Below, piece after piece: positions 45,077 through 54,366 of a stretch of DNA of 64,000 nt. The notes below the pieces were generated by a model. The model ran no database searches. It was given only the letters and a program-made list of their open reading frames with translations, and was not told the DNA's origin. Made by a program: the position numbers and the translations under genes. Numbering within the stretch: the first letter of the stretch is position 1; every line of letters starts with the position of its first letter. The stretch comes from Halomonas sp. TA22. GTDB taxonomy: Bacteria > Pseudomonadota > Gammaproteobacteria > Pseudomonadales > Halomonadaceae. The stretch covers positions 3,056,517 to 3,120,516 of the forward strand of contig NZ_CP053108.1 of NCBI RefSeq assembly GCF_013009075.1. The letters run 5' to 3'.

Positions 45077-46573
45077 ATGAAATCTATCTGGAAAGAGGGA
45101 TTAAACAATCCAGGCGACTATCCCACCCTGACCGAGAGTATCGAAGCCGATGTCGTGGTGATCGGTGCCGGTATTACCGGCCTTACCGTCGCCCAACAGC
45201 TGGCGCATCCCGGCAAGCGTGTGGTCGTGCTGGAAGCGCGCTCCGTGGGTGGAGGCTGTACCGGTGGTTCGACCGGCAATCTATATAGCACCCTCGCCTC
45301 GGGGCTCTCTTCGATCCGCAAGAAGTGGGATGACGAAGCGATTCGGGACGTGGTCGAGTCTCGAGCCGAGGCAATCGATCATATCGAGGCCACGGTGGCT
45401 CAATTCGGTATCGATTGCCAGTTCCAGCGCCGCCCGCTCTATCGTCTGCTCACCGATGTAGATTCCCAGAGCATGGAGTCTCTCGAGTCGGAGCGAGAGG
45501 CAATGACCCAGGCAGGCCTTCATGTAATGACGGAGGAGACGCCGCCCCTTCCCTTTCCCGTGACCCGAGGGTTACGGCTCGACAACCAGGCACAATTCAA
45601 TGCCTTCCATTATGTACAGGGTCTGGCCAGAGCCCTTGGCGGGCTAGGTGTCACTCTCTATGAGCATAGCCCGGTTCGAGACATCGACTACAAGCGGGGC
45701 ATCGTCGAGACCGATGGTGGACGGGTCATCGCAAAACATATCGTGCATGCCACGCACACGCCCAAGGGCGTCAATCTGCTGCAAACCGAGATGATCGCCT
45801 CACGCGAGTATGCCGTCAGCGCCAGACTCAACGATGGGTCCTACCCGGAGGGCATCTGTTTCATGCTCGACCCCTTTCACTCTCTGCGCAGTTATCAGCA
45901 TCAGGGGGACACCTATGTCATGGCGATCGGTGAAAAGCACCAGACAGGCGAGGGTCAACCAGAGAGCGATCATTATCAGCAGCTACGCGCCTATCTCACC
46001 ACTCACTTCAATGTGAAGGAGATCGAGTATCAATGGTCAGCCCAGCAGTACAGCTCCGCTGACGGCTTGCCTTATATTGGCAGAGCGCATATCAACGACC
46101 ATACCTATGTCGCGACCGGCTTCTCTGCCGATGGCCTCACTTGGGGGGTGCTTGCCGGGATGGTCATTGGCGACCTCATACGGGGACGAGACAACCCCTG
46201 GCATCAACGCTTCGATGCAAGACGCTTCACGCCCCTCAAATCCGCCACACAATGGGCCAAGGAGAACGTTTCGGTGGCCAAGCACTTCGCCAAGGATTAC
46301 CTGAGCGCGGAGAAGCTCAAAGCACTTGACGGAATCGTCCCTGGCCAGGCTACGGTCGCAACGATCGATGGTGAAAAGCTTGCCATCCATAGAAATGAAG
46401 CCGGAGAGTTTTCCGTTCTTTCGGCAGTTTGCCCGCATATGAAATGCCTGGTGCACTGGAACGAAGCAGAAACTTCCTGGGATTGCCCCTGTCATGGTAG
46501 CCGCTTCGATACCCAGGGCGAAGTCATCGAAGGCCCCTCCTACTCACCGCTGGAGAAGCGCCACTCATCCTGA
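45077..46573 (+). CDS. FAD-dependent oxidoreductase with C-terminal Rieske [2Fe-2S] domain (YhfW-like)
   Basis: 498-residue fusion. N-terminal D-amino acid oxidase-type FAD domain (about 20-385; dinucleotide motif VVIGAGITGLTVAQQL, then GGCTGGSTGNLYS; ATGFSADGLTWG near its end), and a Rieske domain (about 415-495) with CPH and CPCH cluster ligands 15 residues apart. The same layout is seen in B. subtilis YhfW. No substrate is known; the Rieske centre would pass electrons from the flavin. Single gene, with GGAGG nine bases before the ATG. Confidence 0.88.
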   Translation: MKSIWKEGLNNPGDYPTLTESIEADVVVIGAGITGLTVAQQLAHPGKRVVVLEARSVGGGCTGGSTGNLYSTLASGLSSIRKKWDDEAIRDVVESRAEAIDHIEATVAQFGIDCQFQRRPLYRLLTDVDSQSMESLESEREAMTQAGLHVMTEETPPLPFPVTRGLRLDNQAQFNAFHYVQGLARALGGLGVTLYEHSPVRDIDYKRGIVETDGGRVIAKHIVHATHTPKGVNLLQTEMIASREYAVSARLNDGSYPEGICFMLDPFHSLRSYQHQGDTYVMAIGEKHQTGEGQPESDHYQQLRAYLTTHFNVKEIEYQWSAQQYSSADGLPYIGRAHINDHTYVATGFSADGLTWGVLAGMVIGDLIRGRDNPWHQRFDARRFTPLKSATQWAKENVSVAKHFAKDYLSAEKLKALDGIVPGQATVATIDGEKLAIHRNEAGEFSVLSAVCPHMKCLVHWNEAETSWDCPCHGSRFDTQGEVIEGPSYSPLEKRHSS

Positions 46574-46664
46574 CGGGATGGACCATCATCTCGTTCTAGC
46601 CCCTTGGAGCGCGATCTGCGACATGAGGGACTAAGGATGCCATGAACCGCAAACGCCTTGGGCT

Positions 46665-46688
46665 GGAAGGCCCCCTCGGGAGCCTTCC
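46665..46688. terminator. Hairpin between convergent genes
   Basis: Stem GGAAGGC / GCCTTCC around a 10-base loop that can itself pair (CCC/GGG). It lies between the FAD/Rieske gene and the end of the glycosyltransferase gene. No T-run. Confidence 0.4.
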
Positions 46689-46726
46689 ACGACACAGCTG
46701 CTTCACGACCTGGAGCGGCTGTTGTC

Positions 46727-47848
46727 TCAGCTTTCCGAGCCGGCTGCCGTGCAGGGCAACCTCCGATCCAGTCCAATGCAGAAGTGGTGCAACTGTGTAT
46801 TCGCGCTCATCCAATCTAGCTGATTGACATCCAGCGGTGTACTGGGCTCAGCGAGGAAATTGATCGAGCCGGGGTGACGGCTATGCCAATCATCGCGATC
46901 GGCAGGATCGTAAGGAAAGAGAACGAAGGAGGGCACATCGAGCCCATCCGCCAAGTGCACGGTTGCCGTGATACCCGATATCAGCCCATCGGAACGCGCG
47001 ATCATGGAGATATTGTCATGAATCGTCTGGGTCTGGAGCAGACAAAAGACACGCTCATCGGCAAAGCGCCGACAAAACGCCTCCACCTCCTCTTGCTTTT
47101 CCGGGGCCGAGAGCATGCATATCTCGTGTTCCGGCAGTTCGGCAAGCACTCGCCTGGCCAAACGCTCGCAGGTCTCCATCGTCAAGCTTCTGGCCCGGCC
47201 CTTGCTGTAGGCATTCAGGCACAGGAACGGACGTGAGCGCTGCAGGACCAGGGTCTCCGCACGCCTTTCGCTCTGCTCGGCTCGCGGCACGATATAGCGG
47301 GTATCGACCTTTCGAGCACCGCAGCGAGTCAGCAGCTCGACATACTTATCGGCAAAGTGAAGCCCCTGTGTCGCATGTCCCAGCTTGAGATCGATGCGTG
47401 CCACGCTGTCATCGAGTCCCGCGATGTGACGAGTTCGCAGCCGGCTAAGCAAATACATGTCACGGTGCTTTACCAAGTGACTGAAATGTACCACCAAATC
47501 GATTTCGCCGATGCGCTGGGCAAGATCGCGCATCGCTGCCTTGGAGGGTTTGCGACGGGTTTCATGCACCCGATCCACGCCAAATTCCTCGAGAAACAAC
47601 GGGGCCATCTCCTGGGTGGCGATGACTTCGATGGAGATGGTGGGATTGAGCTGCTTGAATTCGCGGCAGACAAAGGAGAACACGACCGAGTCGCCCCATT
47701 TGGCATCCCAACGAACGAAGACGATTCGCTCAGGTCTTTCGACTCGATCTATGGCAGGGCGCGTCACATCGTAACGGCGGCGACTGTGCTGTTGACGGAT
47801 ATTATCGCGCCACGCGCGTAATGTATTAACCACTTGACGAATGCTCAT
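46727..47848 (-). CDS. Glycosyltransferase family 9 (heptosyltransferase-like)
   Basis: 373-residue GT-B fold enzyme resembling LPS heptosyltransferases, which add ADP-heptose or related sugars to LPS core. Visible: the N-terminal RIVFVRWDAKWGDSVVFSF (family D-x-x-GD motif), a central domain, and the C-terminal nucleotide-sugar site (SMIARSDGLISGITATVHLADGLDVP in two halves, with S-G-x-x-H-L-A), where standard members read D-T-G-x-x-H-x-A. Sugar and acceptor unknown. Divergent from the GT25 gene upstream, suggesting a small LPS or glycan locus. Confidence 0.85.
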   Translation of the reverse strand: MSIRQVVNTLRAWRDNIRQQHSRRRYDVTRPAIDRVERPERIVFVRWDAKWGDSVVFSFVCREFKQLNPTISIEVIATQEMAPLFLEEFGVDRVHETRRKPSKAAMRDLAQRIGEIDLVVHFSHLVKHRDMYLLSRLRTRHIAGLDDSVARIDLKLGHATQGLHFADKYVELLTRCGARKVDTRYIVPRAEQSERRAETLVLQRSRPFLCLNAYSKGRARSLTMETCERLARRVLAELPEHEICMLSAPEKQEEVEAFCRRFADERVFCLLQTQTIHDNISMIARSDGLISGITATVHLADGLDVPSFVLFPYDPADRDDWHSRHPGSINFLAEPSTPLDVNQLDWMSANTQLHHFCIGLDRRLPCTAAGSES

Positions 47849-47940
47849 TGCCTTTCCCGGAGTAGCGCGATGAGTGATAACCTTGCAACGCTTGAGGTAA
47901 GCTTCGGTCTGTTTTGATATGACGAATAGGATAACAGCTC

Positions 47941-48636
47941 GTGTCTGACCTCCCTCCCGTTTTTGTCATCTCTCTTCCCGGCTCGCAACGCCGTGAAGTC
48001 ATTCAGCGAACGCTGGAGAGCATTGACCTTCCCTTTCGATTCTGGGATGCAGTCCATGGCGGCAAGCTCAGTGCCGAACAAATCGCCTCAGTCGATACCG
48101 ACTATACCCAGCGCGAGTGGGGGCATGGACTCAGCCCGGGCGAGATCGGCTGCGCGCTAAGCCATATCACGCTCTATGAACATATACGTGCAAGCGCGTA
48201 CGAAGCGGCGATCGTACTTGAGGACGATGCCTGCCCCGTGGCAGGCTTCAAGGAGATACTGATCACCATGCTGGGCAAGCTTCCGACAAGAGCCGAACTC
48301 GCCTACCTGCATCATGGAAAGGCCAAGTCCTGGCCGATCAAGCGCACCCTGCCCCACGGCCTCAAACTGGTTCGTTATCGGTCACCCAGCGCTAAATCCA
48401 AACGCAACATCATCAGTACGCGAGGCTATTGGCTATCGTACAAAGGGGCTATAAAGCTGCTGCATCAAGCCTATCCGGTGCGAATGCCCTCCGATTACCT
48501 TACCGGTTATATCCAGCGCAGCGGCATCCACGCCTATGGCGTCGAGCCCAATTGCCTGATCGAAAACGATAGCATCTCGGAAATCGACATGATCAGCCAG
48601 CGTCAATATGGGGGTCACTTGCAACCAAAAGCGTAA
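47941..48636 (+). CDS. Glycosyltransferase family 25 (LPS-type)
   Basis: 231-residue cytoplasmic glycosyltransferase of family 25, which often adds galactose to LPS or lipooligosaccharide. Characteristic N-terminus PVFVISLPGSQRR, then FWDAVHGG, GEIGCALSHITLYEHI and the metal-binding acidic VLEDDACPV, and a later STRGYWLSYKGA segment. Starts with GTG. Divergent from the GT9 gene by 92 bases. Confidence 0.88.
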   Translation: MSDLPPVFVISLPGSQRREVIQRTLESIDLPFRFWDAVHGGKLSAEQIASVDTDYTQREWGHGLSPGEIGCALSHITLYEHIRASAYEAAIVLEDDACPVAGFKEILITMLGKLPTRAELAYLHHGKAKSWPIKRTLPHGLKLVRYRSPSAKSKRNIISTRGYWLSYKGAIKLLHQAYPVRMPSDYLTGYIQRSGIHAYGVEPNCLIENDSISEIDMISQRQYGGHLQPKA

Positions 48637-48672
48637 CGCACCTGGCATTCAAGACTTTGCATGATGCGTGGT

Positions 48673-49545
48673 TCAGGTGTGCATGATCTTTTCGCATGCC
48701 ACTTCCAAGACAGCTGGACGGCATACTGCTGTTGCCTTCTCGATCTTGCCAATTACATCGCCATCTGCCGTCAGCGTCTTGGGACTACGTAACTCAATCT
48801 GGCATTCGCTCGCCTTGACATGGACAAGTGTCGAGCTGTGCTTGGAAACGCGTCCCAACAACCGTAACATGACGAAGGCACCAAGCAGACGCGCCCAGGA
48901 GCGAGGCCGCACCGCAACGATATCGAGTTGCCCATCATTGGCCGCAGCATTGGGGATACGCTGCCCTCCTCCATAGAAGGCTCCAGACGCCACCGCAATC
49001 GATAACCAGCGTCCTTCGATGATCTCGCCATCGTATGTCAAGCGTCCATGGAACCCCTGCTGCCCCCATAACTTTCTCATGAGCGCCGCCAGATAGCTGA
49101 ATCGCCCGAAACGCTTCTTGTATTCGGAAAAAGCCTCACGTACCGGGATCGTACCAAGCCCGATGTGCGCCACATTGAGAAACAGGTGGCCATCTATCCA
49201 TGCGACGTCGACCTTGGCGGTCTGCCCCGACACCGCCAGTCGACAAATGCTTTCGGCATCGTCCGGCAAGCCCAGATTGCGGGCAAAGTCGTTTGCCGTT
49301 CCCGAAGGTAATACCACCAGGGTGGCGCTGCGCTCCACACATAGAGCAGCGATACGACTGACGGAGCCATCCCCACCCGCGACAAGGAGGCGATCCCCTG
49401 CCTGAACCCCCTTCTCCCAGCCGGCATCGGAGAAATCCCGAACCAACAAATCCGAAAGGCCGACCGCTTGCAAGTGCTCTAACCAGAATGCCTGTCCTCG
49501 CTTCCCTTCACCCGCTTTCGCATTCGCGATCAACCAATTGCGCAT
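48673..49545 (-). CDS. Diacylglycerol/lipid kinase family protein (YegS-like)
   Basis: 290-residue member of the NAD kinase/diacylglycerol kinase superfamily. The catalytic GGDGS motif (LVAGGDGSVSRIA, about 56-60), SGTANDFARNLGLP nucleotide loop, and C-terminal beta domain with LTADGDVIG are present. Related proteins phosphorylate lipids such as phosphatidylglycerol or diacylglycerol; the substrate here is unknown. Convergent with the GT25 gene. Confidence 0.88.
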   Translation of the reverse strand: MRNWLIANAKAGEGKRGQAFWLEHLQAVGLSDLLVRDFSDAGWEKGVQAGDRLLVAGGDGSVSRIAALCVERSATLVVLPSGTANDFARNLGLPDDAESICRLAVSGQTAKVDVAWIDGHLFLNVAHIGLGTIPVREAFSEYKKRFGRFSYLAALMRKLWGQQGFHGRLTYDGEIIEGRWLSIAVASGAFYGGGQRIPNAAANDGQLDIVAVRPRSWARLLGAFVMLRLLGRVSKHSSTLVHVKASECQIELRSPKTLTADGDVIGKIEKATAVCRPAVLEVACEKIMHT

Positions 49546-49629
49546 TTCCGTATCCGCTTATCCTCGTATTGCACAAGAATAGGGACAAACGGGGCGGCAT
49601 AGCAACCAGACATCGAAGCGGCAAGGAGT

Positions 49630-51291
49630 CTATTCCCCTCTTAGGATCCACCCCGCCGCTTTCTCGGCAATCATCAATGTCGGCGAGTTGGTGTTACCGC
49701 TGGTGATGGTCGGCATTACACCTGCGTCCACTACTCGCAGCCCCTTCACGCCACGTACGCGAAGGTGAGAGTCGACCACCGCCATGGGATCGTCGGCTCG
49801 CCCCATGCGCGTGGTCCCCGCCGGATGAAAGATGGTGGTAGCGATGTCGCCGGCCAGCCGCGCCAGCTCCTCGTCGCTCTGGTACTGCGTGCCCGGCTTG
49901 ACCTCCTCTGCCTGATACTTGCTAAAGGCCGCCTGCTCGACGATACGCCGAGTGACGCGCAGCGAATCGGCGGCCACCTTGCGATCCTCCTCGCTGCTCA
50001 AGTAGTTGGGAGAGATGCACGGCGCCACTCGTGGGTCACGGCTCTTGATGCGCACGTGTCCGCGACTGGTGGGATTGAGATTGCAGACACTAGCCGTGAT
50101 GGCTGGGTAGTCATGCAGCGGCTGACCGAACGCCTCCAGACTCAGTGGCTGAACGTGATACTCGATATTGGGGTGCTTATACTCGTCCGAGCTGCGAGTG
50201 AAGGCACCAAGCTGCGATGGCGCCATGCTCATCGGGCCGGAGCGTTTGAGCACGTACTCCAGCCCGATGAGCCCCTTGCCGAACAGCGTGGCGGCCAGGG
50301 TATTGAGCGTCTTGGCTCCGGTGACGCGGTAGACCGAGCGGATCTGCAGGTGATCCTGCAGGTTCTCCCCTACGCCTGGCAGTTCATGCACCAGCGGTAT
50401 GCCATGCTGCCTGAGCAGCTCCAGCGGACCGATGCCGGAGAGCTGCAGGAGCTGGGGCGAGCCGATGGCCCCGGAGGCCAGGATCACCTCGCGGCGCGCC
50501 TTGACGCTGGCTGTCTCGCCCTTGCGCTCGACCTGCACTCCCGTACAGCGCGGCACGCCGTTCTCGCCCCGCTCGAACTCCAGGCGCAGCGCCAGCGTGG
50601 AGTGCCACAGGGTGAAGTTGTCGCGCTTCTGGCACACCGGCCTGAGAAACGCCTTGGCAGTATTCCAGCGCCAGCCCGAACGTTGGTTGACCTCGAAGTA
50701 GCCGACGCCTTCGTTGTTGCCGCGGTTGAAGTCGTCGGTCCTAGGAATGCCCGCCTCCTCGGCGGCCTTGGCGAAATCGTCGAGTACCTGCCAGCGAAAG
50801 CGTTGCCTTTCCACCCGCCATTCGCCGCCATGGCCATGAAAGTCGCGATGCCGCTCGTCGGCGTCGCCGCCCTCGTCCAGGCGGCAGTGATCCTCGTGCC
50901 TCATGAAGTCCGACAGGCAGTTCTCCCAGCGCCAGGCATCGTCGCCGGTCTCCGCGGCCCAGCTGTCGTAGTCCCGGGCCTGGCCGCGCATGTAGATCAT
51001 GCCGTTGATGCTCGAGCAGCCGCCCAGCGTCTTGCCACGGGGATAGAGCAGCGTACGACCATTGAGCCCGGCATCCGGCTCGGTGCGAAACAGCCAGTCG
51101 GTACGCGGGTTGTTGATGCAGTAGAGATAGCCCACCGGAATGTGGATCCAGTGATAGTTGTCGCGCCCGCCCGCCTCGATCAGCAGCACCCGGTTATTCG
51201 GGTCGGCACTCAGGCGGTTGGCGAGCAGACACCCTGCGGTACCCGCCCCCACGACGATGTAGTCGAATTCCAGAGGTGAAGTCGTGCTCAT
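49630..51291 (-). CDS. GMC-family FAD-dependent alcohol dehydrogenase (DddA/HpdH- or choline dehydrogenase-like)
   Basis: 553-residue GMC oxidoreductase. FAD site YIVVGAGTAGCLLANRL at about 10-26, GMC signature 1 PRGKTLGGCSSING (about 85), signature 2 ASGAIGSPQLLQLSG, and the C-terminal catalytic His/Asn in FHPAGTTRM and GNTNSPTLMIAEKAA. It follows an MmsA-type dehydrogenase by 44 bases, and a LysR gene is divergent. This set matches known 3-hydroxypropionate modules, where the flavoprotein (DddA of DMSP/acrylate-using Halomonas, HpdH of Pseudomonas) makes malonate semialdehyde. Choline or another alcohol cannot be excluded. Confidence 0.85.
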   Translation of the reverse strand: MSTTSPLEFDYIVVGAGTAGCLLANRLSADPNNRVLLIEAGGRDNYHWIHIPVGYLYCINNPRTDWLFRTEPDAGLNGRTLLYPRGKTLGGCSSINGMIYMRGQARDYDSWAAETGDDAWRWENCLSDFMRHEDHCRLDEGGDADERHRDFHGHGGEWRVERQRFRWQVLDDFAKAAEEAGIPRTDDFNRGNNEGVGYFEVNQRSGWRWNTAKAFLRPVCQKRDNFTLWHSTLALRLEFERGENGVPRCTGVQVERKGETASVKARREVILASGAIGSPQLLQLSGIGPLELLRQHGIPLVHELPGVGENLQDHLQIRSVYRVTGAKTLNTLAATLFGKGLIGLEYVLKRSGPMSMAPSQLGAFTRSSDEYKHPNIEYHVQPLSLEAFGQPLHDYPAITASVCNLNPTSRGHVRIKSRDPRVAPCISPNYLSSEEDRKVAADSLRVTRRIVEQAAFSKYQAEEVKPGTQYQSDEELARLAGDIATTIFHPAGTTRMGRADDPMAVVDSHLRVRGVKGLRVVDAGVMPTITSGNTNSPTLMIAEKAAGWILRGE

Positions 51292-51335
51292 GACGCACTC
51301 CGAGCTGGCGTAATATGACCGTCGTTATGAATGGC

Positions 51336-52847
51336 TTATTTCGACGTTGGCATGACGAACTCGGCACCCGCCTCGATGGAGTCGGACCAGCGCTGCATGA
51401 TCGACTTCTGGCGTGTATAGAAGCGCACACCCTCCTCACCATAGGCATGCATGTCGCCAAACAGCGAGCGCTTCCAGCCACCGAAGCCATGCCAGGCCAT
51501 GGGCACGGGAATCGGCACGTTGATGCCGACCATGCCCACCTCGATGCGCCGCCCGAACTCTCGCGCCACATGGCCGCTCTCGGTGAAGCAGCTCACCCCA
51601 TTGGCGAATTCATGCTTGTTGATCAACTCGATTGCAGAGGCGATATCCGGCACGCGCACGCAGGCCAATACCGGGCCGAAGATCTCCTCCTTGTAGATGG
51701 TCATCTCGGGGGTGACGTGATCGAACAGACTCCCGCCCATCCAGAAGCCCTCGGCACAGCCGTCACCGGTCACGGAGGCATCGAGGTCGCGGCCATCGAC
51801 CACCAGCTCGGCCCCCTCTTCCTCGCCCTTGGCGATATAGTCGGTGATGCGTTTATGCGCCGAGGAAGACACGATCGGGCCCATTTCAGCGTCGAGCTGC
51901 ATACCGTTCTTTACCTTCAAGCTCTTGGCGCGTTCGGCCAGCCGTGGCACGATCTTATCGCCCGCCTCGCCGACCAGCACTGCCACGCTGATCGCCATGC
52001 AGCGCTCCCCGGCGCTACCGTAGGCCGCACCGATCAAGGCATCCACGGTCTTGTCGAGGTCGGCATCGGGCATCACCACCATGTGGTTCTTGGCCCCGCC
52101 CAACGCCTGGACGCGCTTGCCATTGCGGGCGCCGGTCTCATAGATCAGGTTGGCGATGGGCGTAGAGCCGACGAAGGAGAGCGCCTTGACATCGGGGTGC
52201 TCCAACAGTGCCTCGACCGCATCCTTGTCGCCCTGCACGACATTGAATACACCCTCCGGCAGCCCCGCCTGCTTGAGCAGGTCAGCGATCATCAGCGAAG
52301 GGCTGGGGTCAAGGGGACTTGGCTTGAGGATAAAGCTATTACCCGCAGCGATGGCCACCGGGAACATCCACATCGGCACCATCACTGGGAAATTGAACGG
52401 CGTAATGCCGGCCACCACGCCGAGCGGCTGACGCATCGTCCAGTTGTCGATTCCGGTACTGACCTGGTCGGTGTAGTCGCCCTTGAGCAGTTGCGGTATG
52501 CCGCAGGCGAACTCGACGATATCGATACCGCGCGCCACCTCGCCCTGGGCGTCGGTGAACACCTTGCCATGCTCGGCGGTGATGGCGCGAGCCAGGTCGT
52601 CCTTGTGTACGTTGAGCAGCTCGAGAAAGCGGAACATGACCCGTGCACGACGGATCGGCGGCGTATCAGCCCAGGCCGGAAAAGCGGCCTTGGCCGCCTC
52701 CACGGCGCTATCGACATCTTCACGGGTAGCCAGAGCCACCTGGCCGGTCACCTGACCGGTAGCGGGGTTGGTCACGTCCTGTCGGTTTTTTGCCTGGCCG
52801 GGGCTCACGTTGCCATTGATATGGTGATCGATCATGGTATGGGTCAT
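51336..52847 (-). CDS. mmsA: CoA-acylating (methyl)malonate-semialdehyde dehydrogenase
   Basis: 503-residue aldehyde dehydrogenase of the MmsA/DddC subfamily, converting malonate or methylmalonate semialdehyde plus CoA to acetyl- or propionyl-CoA, CO2 and NADH. Catalytic Cys in [12 protein letters not shown]; the segment that carries the general-base Glu in ordinary aldehyde dehydrogenases reads [12 protein letters not shown], the mark of the CoA-dependent group. Start 52847 ([13 protein letters not shown]) is the usual one; the open frame runs upstream to 52910. First gene of an operon with the GMC enzyme; valine breakdown is the alternative role, but no other valine genes are near. Confidence 0.93.
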   Translation of the reverse strand: MTHTMIDHHINGNVSPGQAKNRQDVTNPATGQVTGQVALATREDVDSAVEAAKAAFPAWADTPPIRRARVMFRFLELLNVHKDDLARAITAEHGKVFTDAQGEVARGIDIVEFACGIPQLLKGDYTDQVSTGIDNWTMRQPLGVVAGITPFNFPVMVPMWMFPVAIAAGNSFILKPSPLDPSPSLMIADLLKQAGLPEGVFNVVQGDKDAVEALLEHPDVKALSFVGSTPIANLIYETGARNGKRVQALGGAKNHMVVMPDADLDKTVDALIGAAYGSAGERCMAISVAVLVGEAGDKIVPRLAERAKSLKVKNGMQLDAEMGPIVSSSAHKRITDYIAKGEEEGAELVVDGRDLDASVTGDGCAEGFWMGGSLFDHVTPEMTIYKEEIFGPVLACVRVPDIASAIELINKHEFANGVSCFTESGHVAREFGRRIEVGMVGINVPIPVPMAWHGFGGWKRSLFGDMHAYGEEGVRFYTRQKSIMQRWSDSIEAGAEFVMPTSK

Positions 52848-52931
52848 GGCGTTCGTCTCTCTCGCTAAGTCAACATTCGGCCAGCCTATTCTTCTGACAG
52901 TATGGATCAATTGAGAAAATCGAAAGCCCGA

Positions 52932-52948
52932 TATAAGCTCACCTTATA
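52932..52948. promoter_or_regulatory. Probable LysR operator between mmsA and the regulator gene
   Basis: Perfect inverted repeat TATAAG-CTCAC-CTTATA, which contains the T-N11-A core typical of LysR-type binding sites. It lies 25 bases before the LysR gene and 85 bases before mmsA, in the divergent promoter region. Confidence 0.7.
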
Positions 52949-52972
52949 GCTTAGTTACTTCAGGTAGATGCC

Positions 52973-53899
52973 GTGCAAGACATTCAGTCACTTAGAACCT
53001 TTGTCTATGTCGCCCAGGAGGGTAGCGTGTCGCGGGCGGCAGAGAGGCTTCACCTGACGCAACCCGCCGTCAGCCTCAAGCTCAAGCAACTACAACATGT
53101 CCTGGGATTGACGCTATTCAAGCGCCGTCCTCAAGGGCTTGAGCTGACGGCGGACGGACACGCTCTGCTGCCTTCTGCCGAAAAGGCGCTGGCGGCCTGC
53201 CAAGCCTTCGAGCGCACGGCTCGCGCCATGCACGACACTCCCCGTGGACGCCTGCGCATCGGCACCATCGTCGATCCGGAGTTCATTCGTTTGGGGGCTT
53301 TCCTGCACCATCTAGTGGAGCGTGCTCCGCAGGTTCGTACCGAGCTTCACCATGGCATGAGCGGCAGTGTGCTGGAACGCGTACGCCGCGGTGAGCTTGA
53401 TGTGGGTTTCTACTTGGCTCCACCAGGGGCCGGAGTGGAAGAGACAGAGGGGGTGGCCTTTCTCGAGCTTACTTACTTCGACTATCACGTCATTGCCCCA
53501 GCTGGCTGGGCCTCACGCATGGAGGGGGCCGACTGGTCTCGCCTGGCGACGCTACCCTGGATCGTCACGCCTCATGATTCCGCCCACCACCGGCTACTCG
53601 GCAAAGTACTAGAGCCACTTGGTATAACGCTCAATGAAGTGGCACGTGTAGATCAGGAAGCCTGCATGCTCGACCTGGTGCGTGCCGGCATTGGGCTTAG
53701 TCTGGCCCGAGATGCATTGGCGATGGCCGAACGTCAGGAGCGCGGCCTAGTGATTGCTCGCGCGATAAGAGTGCCCTGTGCACTAGTCTTCATATGGCCG
53801 AGAAATCGAAGCGAAGAATCTCTTATCGGCGCTACGCTGGAAGTACTGCAGCAAGTCTGGAAGGTAAAACACATCGACCGTTACGGTGAGTTACCGTAA
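52973..53899 (+). CDS. LysR-family transcriptional regulator
   Basis: 308-residue LysR-type regulator: N-terminal winged HTH (about 3-62; AAERLHLTQPAVSLKLKQLQ), linker helix, and a periplasmic-binding-protein-like inducer domain (about 90-295). Divergent from mmsA with a T-N11-A palindrome between, so it probably controls the mmsA-GMC operon in response to the hydroxyacid or its product. GTG start. The final codons and stop lie inside a hairpin. Confidence 0.92.
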   Translation: MQDIQSLRTFVYVAQEGSVSRAAERLHLTQPAVSLKLKQLQHVLGLTLFKRRPQGLELTADGHALLPSAEKALAACQAFERTARAMHDTPRGRLRIGTIVDPEFIRLGAFLHHLVERAPQVRTELHHGMSGSVLERVRRGELDVGFYLAPPGAGVEETEGVAFLELTYFDYHVIAPAGWASRMEGADWSRLATLPWIVTPHDSAHHRLLGKVLEPLGITLNEVARVDQEACMLDLVRAGIGLSLARDALAMAERQERGLVIARAIRVPCALVFIWPRNRSEESLIGATLEVLQQVWKVKHIDRYGELP

Positions 53900-53902
53900 C
53901 GG
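53878..53902. terminator. Hairpin spanning the LysR gene's stop codon
   Basis: Ten-base perfect stem CCGTTACGGT / ACCGTAACGG with a 5-base loop; the TAA stop is inside the 3' arm. No T-run follows, so terminator function is only probable. Confidence 0.5.
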
Positions 53903-54078
53903 CCAAATGATGACTCTTCTCGATTAGTGTGTGGATTTGGGATCGTCAATTATATCAAGCATTGATATATTGTACATTGGCCATGAAGCTTACTCTCCTG
54001 TAATAACCATGTTAAATAATAATGAGCTTCCATCCTTGGGCTTTGCCAATGCTATCAAAATCCCTACACTAGGGCTTA

Positions 54079-54366
54079 TCAGCTATTGCGTCCGCCCTTC
54101 TTGCCGGCTTCAGAAGCTTTCTTGGGGTCATTGGCGAAGTTACCGCCGCTGTTCTGGCCACCTTTCTGACCAGCCTCGGAAGCCTTCTGGGGGTCATTGG
54201 CGAAGTTTCCGCCGCTATTCTGGCCACCTTTCTGACCAGCCTCGGAAGCCTTCTGGGGGTCATTGGCGAAGTTACCGCCACTATTCTGGCCACCTTTCTG
54301 ACCAGCCTCGGAGGCGCGTTTCGGATCTTCTGCGAAATTACCAGAACCACCACGATGTTCAGCCAT
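54079..54366 (-). CDS. KGG-repeat stress-induced protein (YciG/Con-10 type)
   Basis: 95-residue hydrophilic protein made almost wholly of four tandem units of about 22 residues, each containing GGNFAxDPxKASEAGxKGG. This is the KGG (YciG, conidiation-specific Con-10) family, made under general stress or in stationary phase. AAGGAGT precedes the ATG. Three of the units are nearly identical in DNA, pointing to recent duplication. Precise function unknown. Confidence 0.93.
   Translation of the reverse strand: MAEHRGGSGNFAEDPKRASEAGQKGGQNSGGNFANDPQKASEAGQKGGQNSGGNFANDPQKASEAGQKGGQNSGGNFANDPKKASEAGKKGGRNS
54124..54321. repeat. 66-base tandem repeats within the KGG-protein gene
   Basis: Three consecutive 66-base units beginning GGGGTCATTGGCGAAGTT at 54124, 54190 and 54256, differing at only a few positions, with a diverged fourth unit after them. 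The unit is 22 codons long and keeps the frame. Confidence 0.9.

Noticed and set aside
49765-52868. Two very long plus-strand open frames (about 500 codons each) opposite the GMC and mmsA genes
   Set aside because: They are complementary shadows of GC-rich genes. Their translations are His/Arg/Gln-rich without any family motif, while the minus-strand frames encode complete known enzymes.
54124-54330. Regular 66-base repeats suggesting a CRISPR-like array
   Set aside because: There are no spacers. The units are adjacent, 22 codons long and in frame with a KGG-repeat protein.
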